A stretch of 64,000 nt of DNA from NCBI GenBank assembly GCA_025963775.1, contig JAOQAD010000015.1, forward strand, positions 62,001 through 126,000. Direction: 5' to 3'. The translations under genes and the position numbers were made by a program. Positions 60,049 through 64,000 of the stretch are shown here, one piece after another. Each line of letters opens with the position of its first letter. Positions within the stretch are counted from its first letter, which is position 1. Source of the DNA: Bacteroidota bacterium (lineage in GTDB: Bacteria > Bacteroidota > Bacteroidia > 2-12-FULL-35-15). The notes beneath the pieces were generated by a model that saw only the letters and a list, made by a program, of their open reading frames with translations, did no database searches and was not told the DNA's origin.

Positions 60049-62202
60049 TTACTTATTCGTCCTCTTTTTAAATTCACTGATCCCTTCATCCAGCCATTGC
60101 GTGTATTCGGGGATGCCGGATTTATAACCTCTTGGCGAATTGAGCAGCTGTTCGGAATGATCCACCAGTACGTATAGCGGCTGGCTGCTTTGTTTGTAAA
60201 GCGTTTCCTCCATGTATTTGAACTTGTCGCCGATGGTGGTGATCTCGCGTTCCTGTCCGTACCAGAATACTTTTTGATAGTCCTTCGGATCGAGCGGGCG
60301 TTTATCATCCACGTACAGGGAAACAAGTACCACATTATTGTTTAAGCGTTTCAGCACTTTGGGATCGGGCCAGATGTAATCCTCCGTTTTACGGCAGTTG
60401 GCACAGGCATGCCCGGTAAAATCGATCATCAAGGGCTTGCCGGTTTTTTTCGCGTAAGCGAGCGCATGCTCATAATCATTTTTGAAATGCACCACGCCGT
60501 TTTTATTCACTTCTATAAAAGCAGCAAATTCCTTGTCCATGTTCGATGAAATGGCTGATGCTCCATTGCCGCCTCCGAAACCATGAGGTGATTCGGAATA
60601 TTCCTGCGGTGGCAGAATTCCGCTGAACAATTTCAATGGTGCGCCCCATAATCCCGGGATTAAGTAAATAGTAAGAGAAAAGGTAATGATGATAAAGAAC
60701 AGGCGGGAAACGCTGATGTGTTTTACATCACTGTCGTGGGAGGTTTTAAATCCGCCGAGCAGGTAAATGGTAAGCAAACCGAAGATCACGATCCAGAGCA
60801 CGAGGAATACTTCGCGCGTTAAAATTCCAAGCTGGTAAACAAGGTCGACGTTGGAAGCAAATTTCAATGCGAGTGCAAGCTCCAGGAATCCCAGTGTAAC
60901 TTTTACTGTATTCAACCAGCCGCCGCTTTTGGGCATCGAGTTGAGCATTGCCGGGAAGAAGGCAAAGAAGCCGAAGGGAATTGCCAGCCCGGTAGAGAAG
61001 CCGAACATGGCCCAGAAAGGCCCGCTGATCTCGCCTGTTCCTGCTGCGGTTACAAGTGCATTGCCGATCATAACGCCGGTGCAGGAAAAGGAAACCACCA
61101 CCAGCGCAAGCGCCATGAAGAAAATCCCTGCAAAGCCGCCACGGTCGCCTTGTGCATCAATTTTATTTACGAAACGCGATGGCAGCACAATTTCGAAAGC
61201 ACCGAGGAAGGATGCAGCAAATATCAATAGTAAAGCAAAAAGAATAAGGTTGAAAGGCGCGCTGGTCGACAATGTATTTAATGCGCCTGCTCCAAAAATT
61301 AAAGAGATGCTTAAACCAAGCACTACGAAGATCACAATGATTGAAATTGCATACACAAGTGCGTTGAACCGTCCTTTTGCTTTGGAAGTGCTCCTTTTCA
61401 GGAAAAAGCTGACGTTCATCGGGATCAGCGGGAACACGCAGGGTGTAAGCAATGCGGCAAATCCCCAGCCGAAGCCGATCAGGAAGATGAGCCACCATGG
61501 GTCTTTGTCTGATGTGGGATTTCCGTTGCCGGGAAGAGGCTCATTTGTTCCATGAACAGTGTTAGTGGAAAATCCCCCGGCATGTGCCGTGTCATTTTTA
61601 CCGTTCGCATTCCCGGTTATGATTGTTTGTGAATGTGATACCGCATATTCTTTTGCAATGGCTGCAGAGTCGACGAGGCAGGGAGTGCTTTCTGTTTTTG
61701 TTCCCGGAGCATTCGCAGCAGCTTTCAGGCATTCCGCAGTTCCTTTTAATTTGAAATCGAATGGAGTGGCAGGAGGGAAGGTGCATTTTTCATCGGTGCA
61801 GGTTTCGTATTCGTAGCTTCCTTTTACTGTGATTTCCTTGTCTGTTTTTAAACGTATGCGTTGTTTGAAGATGAGTGATTTTTCAAAATACAAAACATCC
61901 ATTTCAAAAACCTTGTCGAAGATCTTAATAGGTTTTCCCTCTGTAGGCTTCCCAACCGCTTCGTAATCCGGGCTTTTATCAAGCCTGATGCTGGAAGGAA
62001 CAGGGCCGTCGTCACCTTTCTGGTTCAGGGAATACACGTGCCAGTGCTCATCGATGGTTGCCGAAAAAACAAGTTCGTATTCACAATCGCTTACTTTCAC
62101 TGTGCTGAGCTTCCATTTTACAGGGGTTTCAACCTGCGCAAAAGTGGATGTGGAAAATAACACAGCGATCAGCACTGCAAATCCTCGAAATACGTTTTTC
62201 AT
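60049..62202 (-). CDS. dsbD: Thiol:disulfide interchange protein DsbD
   Basis: 717 residues. A signal peptide and N-terminal immunoglobulin-like alpha domain (about 20-150: HWHVYSLNQKGDDGPVPSSI ... YEYETCTDEKCTFPPATPF) precede an eight-helix transmembrane domain (about 230-530; LTPCVFPLIPMNVSFF and SFSCTGVMIGNAL hold the paired cysteines) and a C-terminal thioredoxin domain (IDFTGHACANCRKTEDYIW). DsbD passes electrons from the cytoplasm to the periplasm. Which periplasmic proteins it reduces is not shown. Confidence 0.93.
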   Translation of the reverse strand: MKNVFRGFAVLIAVLFSTSTFAQVETPVKWKLSTVKVSDCEYELVFSATIDEHWHVYSLNQKGDDGPVPSSIRLDKSPDYEAVGKPTEGKPIKIFDKVFEMDVLYFEKSLIFKQRIRLKTDKEITVKGSYEYETCTDEKCTFPPATPFDFKLKGTAECLKAAANAPGTKTESTPCLVDSAAIAKEYAVSHSQTIITGNANGKNDTAHAGGFSTNTVHGTNEPLPGNGNPTSDKDPWWLIFLIGFGWGFAALLTPCVFPLIPMNVSFFLKRSTSKAKGRFNALVYAISIIVIFVVLGLSISLIFGAGALNTLSTSAPFNLILFALLLIFAASFLGAFEIVLPSRFVNKIDAQGDRGGFAGIFFMALALVVVSFSCTGVMIGNALVTAAGTGEISGPFWAMFGFSTGLAIPFGFFAFFPAMLNSMPKSGGWLNTVKVTLGFLELALALKFASNVDLVYQLGILTREVFLVLWIVIFGLLTIYLLGGFKTSHDSDVKHISVSRLFFIIITFSLTIYLIPGLWGAPLKLFSGILPPQEYSESPHGFGGGNGASAISSNMDKEFAAFIEVNKNGVVHFKNDYEHALAYAKKTGKPLMIDFTGHACANCRKTEDYIWPDPKVLKRLNNNVVLVSLYVDDKRPLDPKDYQKVFWYGQEREITTIGDKFKYMEETLYKQSSQPLYVLVDHSEQLLNSPRGYKSGIPEYTQWLDEGISEFKKRTNK

Positions 62203-62260
62203 AAAGATTATTTTTGTGTAAAATAAAACCGGCTTTTTGCCCCGGATGAGGTAAAGTTAA

Positions 62261-62294
62261 AAAAATAGCCCCGATGGTACGGGGCTATTTTTTA
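62261..62294. terminator. Bidirectional terminator between two minus-strand genes
   Basis: A 13-bp perfect stem (AATAGCCCCG / CGGGGCTATT core) with an ATGGTA loop, A run before and T run after. It ends 43 bp past the stop of the 99-residue gene, which reads toward it. Confidence 0.88.
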
Positions 62295-62336
62295 ATTATT
62301 ATTAGTAATTGATCGTGATTTATGAAATTTTAACGT

Positions 62337-62636
62337 CTATACGATCACTTCATGAATGCGGTGGATGGGCACTACTGCGCCTTTTTTCAGGATCACTCTT
62401 TTATCCGTGACACCCCAAACGGTGGTGTTCACCTGCTTCACGCCTTCAGCGTCCTCGAAGATGATCTTTATTTTACCATGTTCTAAATTTCCAAGCTTCA
62501 GGGCTTTGTCGAGTGCAGCCGTTCGCATTTTAACATCTTCTTTTGATGTTAGGACATCATTTTCGGGGAATTTTAAGCCGCTGATATTCTCTTTCTCGAT
62601 AAGAGTGGGCTTCAGGAGGTTAGTAGCATTTGCCAT
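62337..62636 (-). CDS. Conserved small protein of unknown function
   Basis: 99 residues, no signal peptide or membrane helix. Visible segments are LLKPTLIEKENISGLKFPEN, MRTAALDKALKLGNLEHGKI, KIIFEDAEGVKQVNTTVWGV and RVILKKGAVVPIHRIHEVIV, the last ones suggesting a small beta-barrel. The family is not recognised; the shape is of a conserved Bacteroidota cytoplasmic protein. It is followed by a strong terminator. Confidence 0.75.
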   Translation of the reverse strand: MANATNLLKPTLIEKENISGLKFPENDVLTSKEDVKMRTAALDKALKLGNLEHGKIKIIFEDAEGVKQVNTTVWGVTDKRVILKKGAVVPIHRIHEVIV

Positions 62637-62742
62637 GGGGATAACAATTTAGTGGGTTAGTATACAGAGAACTTGAAAACAATAATATTATACGCAAAAT
62701 AAAAGGAAGCGTTACAAAAATCAAAACGAAAATTTGCAGGAA

Positions 62743-63279
62743 CTAAGCAGTCAGGCTTTTCAGGATCCTGCTCAGCTCGGCTGCTTTCTGGCTGCCAATG
62801 CGGTATTTGAGCCCTTCTTTGTCCGTAATTTCTACGGCGTCGTTTCCCTGGGTGAAAAAACGGATCTTGTTCTTGAAATGTAAATTGTAAACAGGGCGGT
62901 TCAGCAGGTATTTGCTGTACTTCACCTGTTTTACATCCATAATGTTGTTCAGGTCGATCTTTACCTTACGCGAGGTCCAGAGGCCGTCGAGGATGAGGTT
63001 CTTTCCTACAATCCTTGTATGGATGTGCAGCACAAAGATCATTACCAGCGAAAGCAGCATGAGCACAAGTCCCATGAGAAAGAACAGCTGTCCTGAATCT
63101 TCATCCACCGGTGATGAAGGAATGTTGATCACAGTCACATCCACCGGTTTTGGGTTTTCACTCCAGTAATAAAGGACAAAACAAAAAAGTGCAAGAACGG
63201 TGCGCCACAGGATCGACCACTTGTTATAGCCGATGTATTGCTTCTCTTCAAAAAGGATTTCCTCTTGCATATTCTTCAA
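62743..63279 (-). CDS. Bacterial PH-domain-like membrane protein
   Basis: 178 residues. Two membrane helices (about 24-42 SILWRTVLALFCFVLYYW and 66-88 FFLMGLVLMLLSLVMIFVLHI) are followed by a PH-like beta domain (TRIVGKNLILDGLWTSRKVKIDLNNIMDVKQ ... VEITDKEGLKYRIGSQKAAELSRIL), resembling the YcxB/bPH layout. Function is unknown. It starts 7 bp after the tilS stop and is probably in its operon. Confidence 0.72.
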   Translation of the reverse strand: MKNMQEEILFEEKQYIGYNKWSILWRTVLALFCFVLYYWSENPKPVDVTVINIPSSPVDEDSGQLFFLMGLVLMLLSLVMIFVLHIHTRIVGKNLILDGLWTSRKVKIDLNNIMDVKQVKYSKYLLNRPVYNLHFKNKIRFFTQGNDAVEITDKEGLKYRIGSQKAAELSRILKSLTA

Positions 63280-63286
63280 AGTTAAG

Positions 63287-64000
63287 CTACTCTGTTAATT
63301 CTGCAAAATAAATCTTCTTTGTTTTGGCTGTGATCTTAAAACGGTCGTCGATCCGCTGCCCGATCACCCAGGCGATCTCCTTACCTGATACAAGCAGCCA
63401 TGTATCTTCCTTTTGTGCGATCGACAATTTCCGGTCGATAAAAAAATCGCTCAGCTTCTTTTTGCCTTTCATGCCTATTGGCTGAAAAGTATCTCCTTTC
63501 TTCCATTTGCGGATGGTAAGAGGAAAACTGAGTGTATCAAGATCCAGTGAAGCGCTCAATTCAGAACGCGAAAATTTTGTGCCAGCAGGTAATTGCGAGA
63601 AGGAGATTTTAAATTCATCTAATTCAACAAATGCCTGGCCTTTTTTAATACGGATGTTTTTTTTATCAGCCTTAAGGTCTTTTTTTGCCTGGATAACAAG
63701 ATTCTTTCTGTCCCTTACCAGGCGATGAGTTGGCGACATGAATTGCTTACCGGAAATAGTGTCGAAAGAATGAATAATGTCTTCTACAGAAGTAGCATTA
63801 AAACCATAGGTTTTGAGAAGCTCAAAAAGATAAATGCGGAGGGGATGCAGCTGTTTTAATCTCTTTATGGAAATGTAAACTGTGGCAACTTCAACACGCA
63901 GCAGCTCTTTTTTGATCTCATAGATCTCTTTGAGAAAAATTTGTTCCACCCCTGCGAGGTGCTGGATGTTTTTGAGAATCGTGGTATCTACTGAAGGGTT
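63287..64000 (-). CDS. tilS: tRNA(Ile)-lysidine synthase, C-terminal part (5' end outside window)
   Basis: The frame is open from base 64000 down to the stop at 63287 (237 codons of the 3' part). It covers the middle and C-terminal substrate-binding domains: VEDIIHSFDTISGKQFMSPT (TilS middle), and RKWKKGDTFQPIGMKGKKKLSDFFIDRKLS (TilS C-terminal domain). The catalytic PP-loop domain lies outside. TilS makes lysidine in the AUA-reading tRNA. The following PH-like gene is 7 bp away. Confidence 0.9.
   Translation of the reverse strand, partial: NPSVDTTILKNIQHLAGVEQIFLKEIYEIKKELLRVEVATVYISIKRLKQLHPLRIYLFELLKTYGFNATSVEDIIHSFDTISGKQFMSPTHRLVRDRKNLVIQAKKDLKADKKNIRIKKGQAFVELDEFKISFSQLPAGTKFSRSELSASLDLDTLSFPLTIRKWKKGDTFQPIGMKGKKKLSDFFIDRKLSIAQKEDTWLLVSGKEIAWVIGQRIDDRFKITAKTKKIYFAELTE

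Overview
The window is a chromosomal segment of a member of the Bacteroidota. Six predicted exported proteins end in type IX secretion (T9SS) sorting domains. There are gliding genes gldB and gldC, a C25 sortase paired with a PorV-like barrel, a PorT-family barrel, Bacteroidota-style TonB/ExbB/ExbD genes, putative TAnnTTTG promoter boxes and few Shine-Dalgarno sequences. The lineage cannot be named from the sequence alone. No rRNA, tRNA, CRISPR array or insertion sequence was recognised.

Layout. 0-5.2 kb: truncated comM-like AAA+ gene, an Omp28-like thioredoxin-motif T9SS cargo, a small ParE/RelE toxin-antitoxin pair, gmhA and a small exported protein. 5.2-11.0 kb: an apparently AT-richer patch with a YadA-head/S74-chaperone T9SS protein, a glycosidase-like exported protein and a propeller-like T9SS protein. 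11.1-13.8 kb: purS, pssA and a polytopic membrane protein. 13.8-18.9 kb: a compact three-gene operon (AAA+ ATPase, 969-residue DUF4157/eCIS-core protein with a second zincin motif, lipoprotein) that resembles an eCIS cargo module without any injection-machine genes; this is the most unusual system in the window. 19.0-22.9 kb: two glycosyltransferases facing a WbqC-family gene and a methyltransferase. 22.9-31.4 kb: PorV-family barrel, a 1672-residue PorU-like sortase, a DUF6973-like exported protein and lnt. 31.6-34.1 kb: lpdA and hemH. 34.1-43.5 kb: T9SS cargo genes, a START-domain protein, an acyltransferase pair resembling the GlsA/GlsB or OlsA/OlsB aminolipid enzymes, and engB. 43.5-48.6 kb: gldC, gldB, a PorT-family barrel, nadE and murF. 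48.7-52.8 kb: acyl-CoA dehydrogenase, anmK, a Lys/Asp-rich protein and an MscS channel. 53-60 kb: tonB, exbB, exbD, a second tonB, folC and a TonB-dependent receptor-like barrel. 60-64 kb: dsbD, two small conserved genes and the 3' part of tilS.

How the genes fit together. Much of the window serves the cell envelope: the T9SS sortase/barrel pair and its cargo, glycan and aminolipid synthesis, lipoprotein maturation, TonB energisation and periplasmic disulfide reduction. Intergenic regions carry at least four families of short palindromic repeats, several in more than one copy, plus many rho-independent terminators placed between convergent genes.
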